Source: DATARH01 sp963746885
Lineage (GTDB): Bacteria > Pseudomonadota > Alphaproteobacteria > ATCC43930 > CGMCC-115725
DNA: 64,000 bases
Direction of reading: 5' to 3'
NCBI GenBank assembly: GCA_963746885.1
Contig: CAVVDM010000018.1
Coordinates: forward strand, 248,001 to 312,000
The position numbers were made by a program, and so were the translations under genes. The notes beneath the pieces are model-generated. The model was given only the letters and a program-made list of their open reading frames with translations. It did no database searches and was not told the origin of the DNA. This document shows, one piece after another, positions 50,320 through 59,127 of this stretch (its first letter is position 1; the number at the start of each line of letters is the position of its first letter).

Positions 50320-51699
50320 TCAGAAAGCGAGCCATGCAAAAGCAAACAGGGTGTTGTTGGCGGCGGCTGCGTGGCCGGTCATGCCATTGAATTCCGGGTA
50401 ATAGATGTATTGGATGCCGAGCTTAAGGTTGAGCCAGGGCCAAAAATTCGGACCGCCATAATTGAATGGAATGTAGTTGAGCTCGCCGATCAGAGCGGTC
50501 GAATTGGGGCTATTGCCTGGATCGCCGGCATAGAGCGTCGCGTCCGGCGTGCCTTCGACGCGTGACACGCCAAGCGTGACACCATAAGTCTGGTCGTAAT
50601 AATAGGTGGCCTTCGCATTGAAACTGCGCAGGACATTATGACCGTTCGATGCGAAGCCCAAAGCTGGGTTTGCGCTCGCATTCAAAGCCTGATTCTCGAA
50701 AATCACGCTCCCCTGAACCGAAAAGCTGTCCCGATCCGCAAGAAATTCGTATTGCGCGTCGAGGCCGACGTCGGTCAATCGATCTGCGCCAAAGCCATAT
50801 TGTCGCTGCGGCGTGACGCTTGCGGTCATGCCGAACACGCCCGCCTCGAGTGAGTTACGGTCCCAATCGTGCAGGACCGCGAGCCGCCAATAGGGCGCGA
50901 TGCCATCGATGACATTATTGGTCGCTGAATTGACCCCCAACAGCGATTGCGTTTTCGGCGACAGGCTGCGGTAGCCCCCGACCTCCAGATAGATGAGCCG
51001 ATTCCAATAGGCGTAGGTCGTCAGGCCGACAACCTGTTGGGCAAAGCCGCCCTCGATCATGGTCGCGGCCGCCGGCGATGGCGCAAGACCCGACGCGAGA
51101 TAAGGAAAGCGCCAAGCCGGTGTCGTGTTCCAGACATCCTGGACGGTAGGATTGTTATTGAGGCTTACACCCAATACCGTTTCGGCATGGAGAAGGTTTG
51201 CCGTCCGCGCATAGCGAATATCCGTATTGTCCAAACTCAGAACGCGCCCGATCCCGTCGAAAGTCATCTGAGCGAAGGCGCCGAGATTGCCCGCTATGGC
51301 GCCGCCGTAGAACAGACTCGTTTGATCGACAGCGAAATTGTCGTTGGGGCCAAAATGCGGTGCGGCGCCGCCCGGCTGCGGAGCCTGCGTGTGGGTAAAG
51401 GAGCCATAGGTCATTACCGAGAGCGGCAGTTCAGGAATGCCAGACGTGCCGACGTCGCCAGCGCCGAAAGTATAGCCGTTGAGCTTGAACTCGCGGCCGT
51501 AGGGCGTCAGCTCCGGAAAACCATTATGGCAAGCGGCGCATTGCTGTCCGGTCTGACGCGCATAAGCCGGCAGCGCTTCTGCCCGCCGCGCGCCCGCCAT
51601 GCACATCATTACCGCCGCGAGAATCAGGGCGATCGCGAGCATTGCATGCCCGATGGAGGTGACTCTCGAAGCCGTTTCAGGTGAGTTGTCGCTAGACAT
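50320..51699 (-). CDS. Fused monoheme cytochrome-porin, Cyc2-like outer-membrane protein
   Basis: This 459-residue protein starts at ATG 51699 after AGGGG. The signal region (residues 1-41) is followed at once by LPAYARQTGQQCAACHNGFP (heme CAACH at 54-58) and ELTPYGREFKLNGYTFGAGD. This matches the A-x-P-x-[FY]-ARQT-x3-CxxCH-...-GR-x-FK pattern known from Cyc2 iron oxidases and related porin-cytochromes. The rest is a predicted 16-strand-type beta barrel of alternating residues ending in a terminal aromatic (FAFAWLAF), typical of BAM substrates. It may carry electrons across the outer membrane. Whether it oxidises Fe(II) or another donor is not shown by the sequence. Confidence 0.78.
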   Translation of the reverse strand: MSSDNSPETASRVTSIGHAMLAIALILAAVMMCMAGARRAEALPAYARQTGQQCAACHNGFPELTPYGREFKLNGYTFGAGDVGTSGIPELPLSVMTYGSFTHTQAPQPGGAAPHFGPNDNFAVDQTSLFYGGAIAGNLGAFAQMTFDGIGRVLSLDNTDIRYARTANLLHAETVLGVSLNNNPTVQDVWNTTPAWRFPYLASGLAPSPAAATMIEGGFAQQVVGLTTYAYWNRLIYLEVGGYRSLSPKTQSLLGVNSATNNVIDGIAPYWRLAVLHDWDRNSLEAGVFGMTASVTPQRQYGFGADRLTDVGLDAQYEFLADRDSFSVQGSVIFENQALNASANPALGFASNGHNVLRSFNAKATYYYDQTYGVTLGVSRVEGTPDATLYAGDPGNSPNSTALIGELNYIPFNYGGPNFWPWLNLKLGIQYIYYPEFNGMTGHAAAANNTLFAFAWLAF

Positions 51700-51831
51700 G
51701 CTTTCCCCTTGACGTCTGCCCCAGAAAGCCGATTTACCGTGAGTTGATTGGCAACCCCTGAGATTGCAAGTAAGAGAGGTAGCTACTGAAACGCGAGTTC
51801 CGGATATGCGATAATGTCATCGCGGTCGGTC

Positions 51832-52017
51832 TTATTGGGCGTGGCAAATGCTGCAATTAGCTCGGAAAAGCCCCACGCCCCGCTGGGCATCGGCCGCCAG
51901 CCGGCTCAGCGGGCTTGCCACTGGTTGTGGCCCGCCTGGAGCGCCTATGGCGAGGTCCGGTACGGAGAGCAACAAGGCGATTGCGCACACACGACGGCAT
52001 AGCCGGCTTCCTCTCAT
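51832..52017 (-). pseudogene. Truncated c-type cytochrome (signal peptide plus heme motif only)
   Basis: From ATG 52017 the frame gives a basic signal peptide (RRVCAIALLLSVPDLAIGAP) and ADAQRGVGLFRANCSICHAQ, ending with TAA three codons after the CSICH heme motif. A normal class I cytochrome would continue about 70 residues to its Met ligand, which is not visible downstream. It lies directly upstream of the porin-cytochrome gene on the same strand and may be a decayed partner. Confidence 0.6.
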
Positions 52018-52651
52018 GCGCCCCCCTTTCGCCGACGTGAATAGGCTGCCTCGGACGAAACCCAAGATTAGCTGCGGGAACTACTCACGCGTAGGTTCGG
52101 AAACTACCTAATCCTATGTGTCGCGATTCGACTCTGGCCCGCTGCTCGCGGCCCGGCGAGCGTCCGGAATTCGGCGGAAGGCTGTCGCGGCTGGACGCTC
52201 CGGCGAACGACCGCTGACCGAACCGACAGCGGACGGCCGTAGCGTCCTTCGCCGTGCCTCGCGCAACATGGGTTGATTCTCGGTTCATGCGGCCTCCCGA
52301 AGCTGCTGGTCAACACCTGCACGGTCGGCGTGCCGTTTGTGCGGCGCTCGGGCCGGCACCTTGTCCGTCATGGCCTCGGGCGATCCGGCGGCGGTGGAGT
52401 GGGTCTGGCCGATGATCGCGCTGTGGGGCCGCACGTTAATCGCCGCTGGCGACAAGAGTTACCGGCTGCGTCTGGCGGCTGCCGGTCGGGGGCTTGGCGC
52501 GGCGGTAAAATCGTTTGGAAACCGGGCGTTGACCACTTGATGCGCCGCCGTTTGCTTTTTGGCGCCAATTGGGAGAAAAGCCTCGCGAAAACAATGCAGG
52601 AGGGTGAACTCTGACTCTGTCGGTCTGGGCGACGATTCCTCGTCCGGCTCG
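52018..52651. other. Non-coding stretch between cytochrome stub and integrase
   Basis: About 630 bp without a supported gene. It should carry the promoter for the cytochrome stub/porin genes on the minus strand, and it marks one side of the integrated element. No hairpin-T terminator stands out. Confidence 0.5.
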
Positions 52652-53923
52652 TCACCGCGCACCAGCAAGTGGTACGATGTTCTGCGGCTCGCCAATCCCC
52701 AGCGGCTTGGCGGCGCGGATCGCCTGGCGGATGTAGCTTGTCGCGAGATGTCCATAATGCTTCTCGACCATTCGGGTATCGGCATGGCCGAGATTGCGCG
52801 CGACGACCATCAGCGGCACGCCATCCATGACCATCAGAGAAGCGTAGGTGTGGCGCAGGGTATGAAATGAGGCTGCCGGAGTGATATTGGCGGTTCGGCA
52901 CGCTTCGACCAGCGGGCGTTGCTGATGCGACTTGCCCCAGCACGCGCCGTCGCGATGAAACAGCGGCTCCGAGCCAGTCCGGCCCGCGGTGATTTGCTCA
53001 AAAAATTCGAGACCCTCGGCGGTCAGTTCGATGTGCCGCAGCTTGCCGGCTTTCGACGTGCGCACCAGCAGCGTGCCGCTGTCGCGGTGGTAATCGACGA
53101 CAGTCATCCGCGCTAGTTCCGAATATCGGGCGCCGGTCAGCAGCGCGGCGCGGACGATCGTCCGCAATGGCTGCTGGCTGGCGTTGACCAACCGGCGGCA
53201 TTCATCGCGGTTCAAATAGCGGACCCGGGCTACCTCGACCTCGCGGAACGGCGCGACTCGTCGCCATGCTTCATCCGACGGCACTTTGCCCTCGCGCCAG
53301 GCGTGGTTGAGCGCGGCCTTAAGCACCGTCAAGATGCGATTGGCGCTGGCGCGGCGCCGACGCAAGGCTTCGGGATCATCCGCGGTGTCGCGGACATTCT
53401 GCTTCTCTCCCGGGCGCGTCCGCAGCCGCGGTGGTGCCGCCGCGATGCCGGCATGCCATTGCCGCAGCCGTACCGCGGTGAGCTCCTTGACCTCATCGGC
53501 ACCGAGCTGCGACAGGATGAACGCGCTGACGCTCGCTTCCGTCTCCTTGATCGACTTCTTGCCGCTGGCGCCGAACCATTGGAGATAATCGCGCGCCGCA
53601 TCGGCAACCGTATACGGCCCGGTGGCGACAGCGGTAGGCTGTGTAATCGCTTCAAACCACTCGCGGGCTCGCCGCTGGGCATCGGCGTAGCCGATCGCCA
53701 GCACGCCGTCGGCATCAAGGGCGTCGTCCGCCGGACCGAGCACCTTCTGCTGACGCAAGCCGCCGCGCACCAGCTTGGCGATCCAGACGCCGCCCTTCGG
53801 CCCCTTGCGGTAGCCGAGCGCGCAACCGGGCGCGAGGGATGCCCAATAGATCGCGGCGCGCGCCGGCAGCTTGGCGCGGGCCGAGCGGCTGTCGAGCTTC
53901 GGATTGGGGACGGTGCGCGGCAT
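52652..53923 (-). CDS. Phage-type tyrosine integrase
   Basis: This 423-residue protein starts at ATG 53923 after GGGGGATGCC. It has an Arm-binding N-domain (YRKGPKGGVWIAKLVRGGLR), a core-binding domain (YTVADAARDYLQWFGASGKK) and a catalytic domain. The catalytic residues are Arg in LLTGARYSELARM, the Lys-bearing beta hairpin VRTSKAGKLRHIEL, HTLRHTYASL (His/Arg), NLGHADTRMVEKHYGHL (His and nucleophile Tyr). It appears intact. A tRNA-Glu 3' fragment lies 158 bp upstream of its start, as expected for a tRNA-targeting integrase. Confidence 0.92.
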   Translation of the reverse strand: MPRTVPNPKLDSRSARAKLPARAAIYWASLAPGCALGYRKGPKGGVWIAKLVRGGLRQQKVLGPADDALDADGVLAIGYADAQRRAREWFEAITQPTAVATGPYTVADAARDYLQWFGASGKKSIKETEASVSAFILSQLGADEVKELTAVRLRQWHAGIAAAPPRLRTRPGEKQNVRDTADDPEALRRRRASANRILTVLKAALNHAWREGKVPSDEAWRRVAPFREVEVARVRYLNRDECRRLVNASQQPLRTIVRAALLTGARYSELARMTVVDYHRDSGTLLVRTSKAGKLRHIELTAEGLEFFEQITAGRTGSEPLFHRDGACWGKSHQQRPLVEACRTANITPAASFHTLRHTYASLMVMDGVPLMVVARNLGHADTRMVEKHYGHLATSYIRQAIRAAKPLGIGEPQNIVPLAGAR

Positions 53924-54080
53924 GGCATCCCCCTAGGCTACATCTTCTCACAAATTTGTCACAAACATGTGAGCGGATCAACGCGGACGATCATGGACGC
54001 CGAATCCAAAAAACTAGCAATTCAGCCCATTTCCGGACGTCCACCGGCATCCATGGACGTTATTCTGCAACTCTATCACA

Positions 54081-54116
54081 GCGGCAACACCGGTTCGAAT
54101 TCGGTAGGGGACGCCA
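54081..54116 (+). other. tRNA-Glu 3'-end fragment, probable attachment site (attL/attR)
   Basis: The 36 bases run through the 3' part of the anticodon stem (GCGGCAACA), a T-arm (ACCGG-TTCGAAT-TCGGT, 5-bp stem, one G-T pair) and the acceptor strand AGGGGAC-G-CCA. They equal the 3' end of bacterial tRNA-Glu but with no 5' half upstream. Such displaced 3' ends are typical att sites left by tyrosine integrases, and the integrase gene is 158 bp away. Confidence 0.7.
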
Positions 54117-54203
54117 AGATTTTCTTAAGCCTTTGAAATCAAAATACCGAAGCCTGACTAGCGGGTTACAGGTACACGCTCGGGGACACCGGAGGGTACA
54201 CCG

Positions 54204-55545
54204 ATGGCTTCGGAGCAACCGTATGTTCAGTGGCACAAGACGAAACGATGCTGGCGGTTCCGCCGCCGCATTCCTGACCAGCTTCGCGACCTGATCGGTC
54301 AAAGTGAGTGGGTCGAGACGCTTCCGGCCCGGAATAGGGCCGAGGCCGACCGGCTCGCGATCCCGCACATTGAGGAGACGAACCGGGTCATCCAACTCGC
54401 CCAACGAGGGAACTGGCCGCCGATCGGAGACGATGAGATCGAGGCATTGGCCCTCGGCTGGTGGGAATGGTTTCAGGGCGAGCCGATCAAGCGTTGGATC
54501 GACCGGTGCGGCGGCAGCCAACCGCTCGATCCTCATGAATGGGCATCGGCTGGCGAGGACGATCTCTCGCGGTCAGTACGGCGCTTTATCGCTTTCCCTC
54601 GCGTCTGGTTCTTTCCGATTCCTGCGGAATTACGGCCAACCCCGACGCGGGCCAGGGTGGAATCTCTGTTGGCAGAGGTGAACCGAACAAAGCGTCTACT
54701 GCGCAACGCCGATGCGATGTCACGCCTCCTTCGCCAATGTCGGGTTCTGCACCATCAGTGTCTCGGCGGCTTCCTTGGGGAGATCGACGAGCGCGAGAGA
54801 GCGGTCGCTCGGATCATGGGCGCGATTCATGCCCAGGACGCGGACCCTTGCCAGATCGCCCAGACGATCGGTGAACGATCAACGACGACATCCGGGCCGC
54901 CTGCGCGGACGGTGCCTGTACCGCCACCGGCCCCGCTCACGCTCCCGTGCTCGTTCCAACAACTGATCGATTCCTGAGCGGCTGAACGGAAGCACATCCG
55001 CCGTAAATCCGTGTACGAGGTAGAGCATATCGCCGGGAAGCTCGCCAAGTTTCTCGGCCACGAACAGGTGTTGTTGGCTGTGAGGTTAAATGCCGCCCAG
55101 GCCCACGAACTCACGAACGAGCGCTTCATTGCTTGGAAAGAAACACTCATCAAGTCTAACCTCAGCGCCGGGACCGTGAAAAAGAACTTGAACATGATGA
55201 AAACAATCTTTCGGTTTGGCGCGGCCAACAAGAGGGTCGATGCGGACCCGACGAGTGGGGTCGCCTACAGCCCGAAGCGTAATCCACGGATGAAACGGCT
55301 CGGCTACACCGATGTGGATGCACGAAAAATCTTGCTCGCCGCTCGGCGGGAGCGGGAACCGCATCTGCGTGGGTCTGCGCGTTCACAGGTTGTCGCCTCG
55401 ACGAGATCGGGTCGGCGATGGTCCGCGACATTGAAAAGGTCGGCGACATCTTCGTCCTGGCGATCCGACTCGATTACCGCGATGCCGACGCTTCTCTCAA
55501 AACGGAGGATTCTGATATTACAGCCGAAATCTCGTCAGAATGCTA
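54204..55545 (+). pseudogene. Second tyrosine integrase, inactivated by stop and frameshift
   Basis: The N-domain (YVQWHKTKRCWRFRRRIPDQ) is of DUF6538 type. The frame is broken by TGA at 54975-54977 and continues in the same frame with KSVYEVEHIAGKLAKFLGHE and TVKKNLNMMKTIFRFGAANK (core-binding domain). Near 55370 it shifts to HLRWVCAFTGCRLDEIGSAM (first catalytic Arg) and stops after DADASLKTEDSDITAE. The His-x-x-Arg and Tyr boxes are missing. It is a dead element remnant just inside the att fragment. Confidence 0.8.
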
Positions 55546-56040
55546 GACCTGAATGAAGTCTTTGCTGACGAGATGTTTTTTGCAAGCCCAATGCACGACA
55601 TCGGGAAAATTGGGATTCCCGACCATATCCTACTCAAGCCGGGCAGGCCGACGCCCGACGAGATTGAGGTCATGAAAGGTCACGCCGCGATCGGCGCGAG
55701 CATTTTTTGGCGACAGCAAATCGCTCCACCTCAAGACTGCTGCCGAAATTGCGCTCAATCACCACGAGCGCTGGGACGGCGGTGGCTATCCAAACGGCAA
55801 GAGCGGCGAGGCGACACCGCTGGCCGCGCGCATTATGAACATTTGCGATGTCTACGACGCGCTTCGAAGCAAGCGCCCTACAAGCCCGCGTTCGATCACA
55901 TGAAAAGCATCTATATTATCACCCGCGGCGATGGTCGGACCCGGCCGGAATATTTCGATCCGCTAATTCTTGCGGCATTCGAGCAGAACCATCATCCTTT
56001 CGGGGATGTTTTTGAGGGGATATCGCTTACCCCATCATCC
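55540..56040 (+). pseudogene. HD-GYP phosphodiesterase domain remnant, two frameshifts
   Basis: It begins in mid-domain with FFASPMHDIGKIGIPDHILL (HD motif). It shifts after GASIF, at a six-T run near 55704, into AAEIALNHHERWDGGGYPNG (HHERWDGxGYP signature) and AARIMNICDVYDALRSKRPY. It shifts back near 55873 to PAFDHMKSIYIITRGDGRTR and FDPLILAAFEQNHHPFGDVF. Receiver or sensor parts that normally precede it are absent; the fragment is fused to integrase debris. Intact members hydrolyse cyclic di-GMP. Confidence 0.8.
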
Positions 56041-56174
56041 AGATTCCCCAGGCCACCTTTGTCCACCGGCCGGATGCCATCGAATTTCGTTGCGGCGGAA
56101 CTCCCAGGGACGGAGGATTGCGCTAAACGGGCCAGGAATCCGAAGACAGTCGGTTTTTTAGGAAGACATATGAG

Positions 56175-57983
56175 ATGGCCTACAAGCCCATAGAAAACTA
56201 CGGCATTATCGGTGATCTCCATACGGTTGCTCTAGTCGGAGTCGACGGCTCCATAGACTGGTGCTGTCTGCCGCACTTCGATTCTCCAAGTGTTTTTGCT
56301 GGTATTCTCGACGACCGGAAAGGCGGATTCTTCAAGATTTCCCCGCTCCACTACACGCAACACAAGCAGATGTATCTGCCCGACAGCTGCGTCCTGCTGA
56401 CGCGCTTTCTCAGCGCCGAAGGGGTGGGCGAGGTGCTCGATTTTATGCCCATCGAGGATGCGCCACCCGGCCGCAAGTCCCATCAGATTGTGCGTGTCGT
56501 CCGTGCCGTCCGCGGCAGCGTGCGCTTCCGCCTGGAGTGCCGTCCCGCTTTCGACTATGCCCGCCGCCCGCATCAGGTTGCGCTGCAGGGGCGCGGCGCC
56601 GTCTTCACAGCCGGGAATATGAGATTTGCCTTGATCAGTCGGTTTCCGTTGGCCAGCGATGGTCAGGCGGTTCGGCTCGAATTTACGCTAAATCCTGGCG
56701 AGAGCACGACTTTCATCCTGAAGGAGGTGGAGCACGAGACGGATGGGTCGCTCCTGGAAGCGCGCCTCGCCGGAGAGGAACTCCTGACCCAAACACTGCA
56801 GTACTGGCGGCGCTGGCTGGCGCAATGCCGCTATACCGGGCGTTGGCGGGAGATTGTGCACCGCTCGGCCATGATGCTCAAACTTATGACGTTCGCACCG
56901 ACCGGGGCCATCGTCGCCGCCCCCACCTGCAGCCTCCCGGAGGAACTCGGCGGCGTGCGCAACTGGGATTATCGGTACACCTGGATCCGGGATGCGGCGT
57001 TCACGCTTTATGCGTTTATGCGGCTGGGCTTCAAGCAGGAGGCAGAACATTTCATGGGCTGGCTCGAGCAGCGCGCGGTCGAAGGGACGGCGCATGGCGC
57101 TCCATTGCAGATCATGTATGGCATAGACGGCCGCCACGAACTGCCCGAGGAAACGCTCGACCACCTGGACGGCTACCGTGGCTCGCGTCCGGTACGGATC
57201 GGCAACGCCGCCTCGGGCCAGTTGCAGCTCGACATCTATGGCGAGCTAATGGATGCGGTTTATCTGTACGACAAATACGGAACACCGATTGCTTACGATG
57301 TGTGGACCCACATTCGCCGGATGCTGGATTGGGTCGCCGACAACTGGACGCGCCCCGACGACGGCATCTGGGAGGTTCGTGGCGGACAACAGAACTTCGT
57401 CTATTCGAAAGTGCAATGCTGGGTCGCATTGGATCGGGCGTTGCGGCTGGCGACCAAGCGCAGCCTGAGCATCGATTTTGCTCGCCTAGCCTCGGTGCGC
57501 AACGATATCCACGAAACGATAATGACCAAGGGCTGGGATCCGCAGCGCCGCACCTTCGTGCAGCACTTCGGCACCAAGGCTCTCGACGCCTCCAACCTGA
57601 TCATGCCGCTTGTCTTCTTCATCTCGCCGACCGACCCGCGTATGCGGGGCACGTTAGAGCGAACTATGGCGGAACTTGTCTCGGACAGCCTAGTGTATCG
57701 CTACGAGGTCGGAAAGGGAGCCGGCGATGGGCTTACCGGAGCCGAGGGCACATTCAACATGTGCACCTTCTGGCTGGTGGAGGCGCTCACCCGGGCCGGC
57801 CACCTGGAGCAAGCGCGCTACATTTTTGAAAAGATGTTCACCTATGCCAACCATCTCGGCCTTTACGCCGAAGAAATCGGTCCCAGTGGCGAGGCGCTGG
57901 GAAATTTCCCGCAGGCGTTTACGCACATGAGCCTGATTAGCGCGGCGTTCAACCTCGATCGGCGCCTCGACCGGCGCGACTAG
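56175..57983 (+). CDS. Glycoside hydrolase family 15 enzyme (glucoamylase/trehalase-like)
   Basis: This 602-residue protein starts at ATG 56175 (MAYKPIENYGIIGDLHTVAL). The N-terminal beta-sandwich contains DGSIDWCCLPHFDSPSVFAG. The (alpha/alpha)6 barrel has the family markers EELGGVRNWDYRYTWIRDAA (substrate-site Trp/Asp/Arg), DGIWEVRGGQQNFVYSKVQC (catalytic-acid region) and AEEIGPSGEALGNFPQAFTH (catalytic-base Glu region). There is no signal peptide, so it acts in the cytoplasm on trehalose or alpha-glucans. The gene is intact amid pseudogenes and is followed by a HEAT gene at 36 bp. Confidence 0.92.
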   Translation: MAYKPIENYGIIGDLHTVALVGVDGSIDWCCLPHFDSPSVFAGILDDRKGGFFKISPLHYTQHKQMYLPDSCVLLTRFLSAEGVGEVLDFMPIEDAPPGRKSHQIVRVVRAVRGSVRFRLECRPAFDYARRPHQVALQGRGAVFTAGNMRFALISRFPLASDGQAVRLEFTLNPGESTTFILKEVEHETDGSLLEARLAGEELLTQTLQYWRRWLAQCRYTGRWREIVHRSAMMLKLMTFAPTGAIVAAPTCSLPEELGGVRNWDYRYTWIRDAAFTLYAFMRLGFKQEAEHFMGWLEQRAVEGTAHGAPLQIMYGIDGRHELPEETLDHLDGYRGSRPVRIGNAASGQLQLDIYGELMDAVYLYDKYGTPIAYDVWTHIRRMLDWVADNWTRPDDGIWEVRGGQQNFVYSKVQCWVALDRALRLATKRSLSIDFARLASVRNDIHETIMTKGWDPQRRTFVQHFGTKALDASNLIMPLVFFISPTDPRMRGTLERTMAELVSDSLVYRYEVGKGAGDGLTGAEGTFNMCTFWLVEALTRAGHLEQARYIFEKMFTYANHLGLYAEEIGPSGEALGNFPQAFTHMSLISAAFNLDRRLDRRD

Positions 57984-58019
57984 ATATCCGCCGGCAACTG
58001 GCGCGGAGGACCCCTGACC

Positions 58020-58487
58020 ATGGGCGAACTGGCAACCTATCTGGGAAAAGATGGCACGGCCTGGGCGCAAACCCTGGCGCACGATGACCCGGTGCAGCGG
58101 CGGCTGGCAGTGTATGCCCTAGGTGAGATCGGCCCCCAGGCACAGCCCGTCGTCCCGGCGCTCGACGCCGCCTTGCAGGATCAGGTCAATTGGGTGCGCG
58201 TGTGGGCTGCCGCCGCCTTTGCCAAGGCGAGCGGAGATCCCCGTGCGGTTGCGTTGCTGATCGCCGAAATACAGGCTCCTGAGGCGTTTGTGCGCAGCTT
58301 GGTGGCGTGGCACCTTGGCAGGTTGGGGGCGGAGTTTCCTGGCATAGAGGCGGGGATCGATGCGCTCCGGCAACTCCTTGACGACGAAGGACCCAGTGTC
58401 CGAATTGAGGCGGCTCTCGCGTTGCAGGTTCTGCAAGGCAAAGGCTCGCTCCCTTCGGGAGCCGCCTTTCCCTCGCGTCATGGTTAA
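58020..58487 (+). CDS. HEAT-repeat protein
   Basis: This 155-residue protein consists of HEAT/PBS-lyase-like helical repeats: PVQRRLAVYALGEIGPQAQP, VNWVRVWAAAAFAKASGDPR, VRSLVAWHLGRLGAEFPGIE and SVRIEAALALQVLQGKG. These repeats bind proteins or act as scaffolds. It follows the GH15 gene by 36 bp in the same direction, so it is probably co-expressed; the partner is not known. Confidence 0.8.
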   Translation: MGELATYLGKDGTAWAQTLAHDDPVQRRLAVYALGEIGPQAQPVVPALDAALQDQVNWVRVWAAAAFAKASGDPRAVALLIAEIQAPEAFVRSLVAWHLGRLGAEFPGIEAGIDALRQLLDDEGPSVRIEAALALQVLQGKGSLPSGAAFPSRHG

Positions 58488-59127
58488 AAGCCGATTTCGC
58501 GGAAATAGCCCCGCCGTATCGGGTCATCGCGGCCGTCGGCTGCTAGCTTGCGGCAATGGTCTACCGTTGATGGCCATGGTTGCAGTGGTTGCAGCATTTC
58601 CAATTATGTCTTTGGTTCGAACCGATTGAATCAAACTCAAAATCGAAAATGCTGCAACCGCGGCCACCGCACGGCTCAGGCATAAACATGGCTGACAGCC
58701 CACAGCCGAGCTACCAGTTGGAGCACGACGTGATGGAAATGGTGCCATCCGGTAGGAAATCTCCGGGACAACGCGGCCATCGGCATGAGTACGGCACATG
58801 AGGTTTATGGGCAAAAATCAGCCGGCTTAGTGCAGGATAGATCGCTCTATCCTGTGTTTATAGCATGCCCGTCATGCAGGTTTTGACTTTGGCCCAGGGG
58901 ACGTTGAAGCCGGCCGTCCGGCACAAATCACTATGGAATTTGCGAGGCGGCGGGACAAGATCGCCTGACATGAGGGACATGTTGATCCCTCGCGATTCGG
59001 TCTGGTCGGGCTCCCGGAGCGGTTGCTGACCCACATGATCACGGGCTCGGCCAAACGATTAACGCGGAGTGTTGCAGGATTTCGGGTTCGACCTATATTC
59101 CCCTGCGACAGATCAAGAGGTGAACGA
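58488..59127. other. Non-coding stretch with a structured repeat
   Basis: About 640 bp without a supported gene. Its main feature is the 13-bp inverted repeat at 58587-58659. Frames around 58520-58810 on both strands are shadows of it and lack motifs. Confidence 0.5.
58587..58659. repeat. Intergenic inverted repeat enclosing a 10-bp palindrome
   Basis: Arms GGTTGCAGCATTT (58587-58599) and AAATGCTGCAACC (58647-58659) are exact reverse complements. The 47-nt loop contains the perfect palindrome GGTTCGAACC (58614-58623). Below-average GC content and lack of coding potential suggest a structured DNA/RNA element, regulatory site or small repeat unit. Confidence 0.6.

Noticed and set aside
48186..50390. 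A 734-codon antisense frame through the decaheme cytochrome
   Set aside because: It is kept open by the same 576-bp repeat that codes for the cytochrome on the other strand. No heme motif or signal, and the ribosome site and lipobox belong to the minus-strand gene.
50320..51699. Calling the porin-cytochrome a proven iron oxidase (Cyc2)
   Set aside because: The heme-plug motif also occurs in related porin-cytochromes of unproven function; the sequence alone supports only Cyc2-like.
52337..52540. A 67-codon plus-strand frame between the cytochrome stub and the integrase
   Set aside because: It has some protein-like composition (VWPMIALWGRTLIAAGDKS) but no recognisable family, and it overlaps equal-length frames on the other strand.
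58614..58623. GGTTCGAACC as a possible tRNA T-loop
   Set aside because: It is a palindrome within the larger inverted repeat; no acceptor stem, anticodon arm or CCA can be drawn around it.
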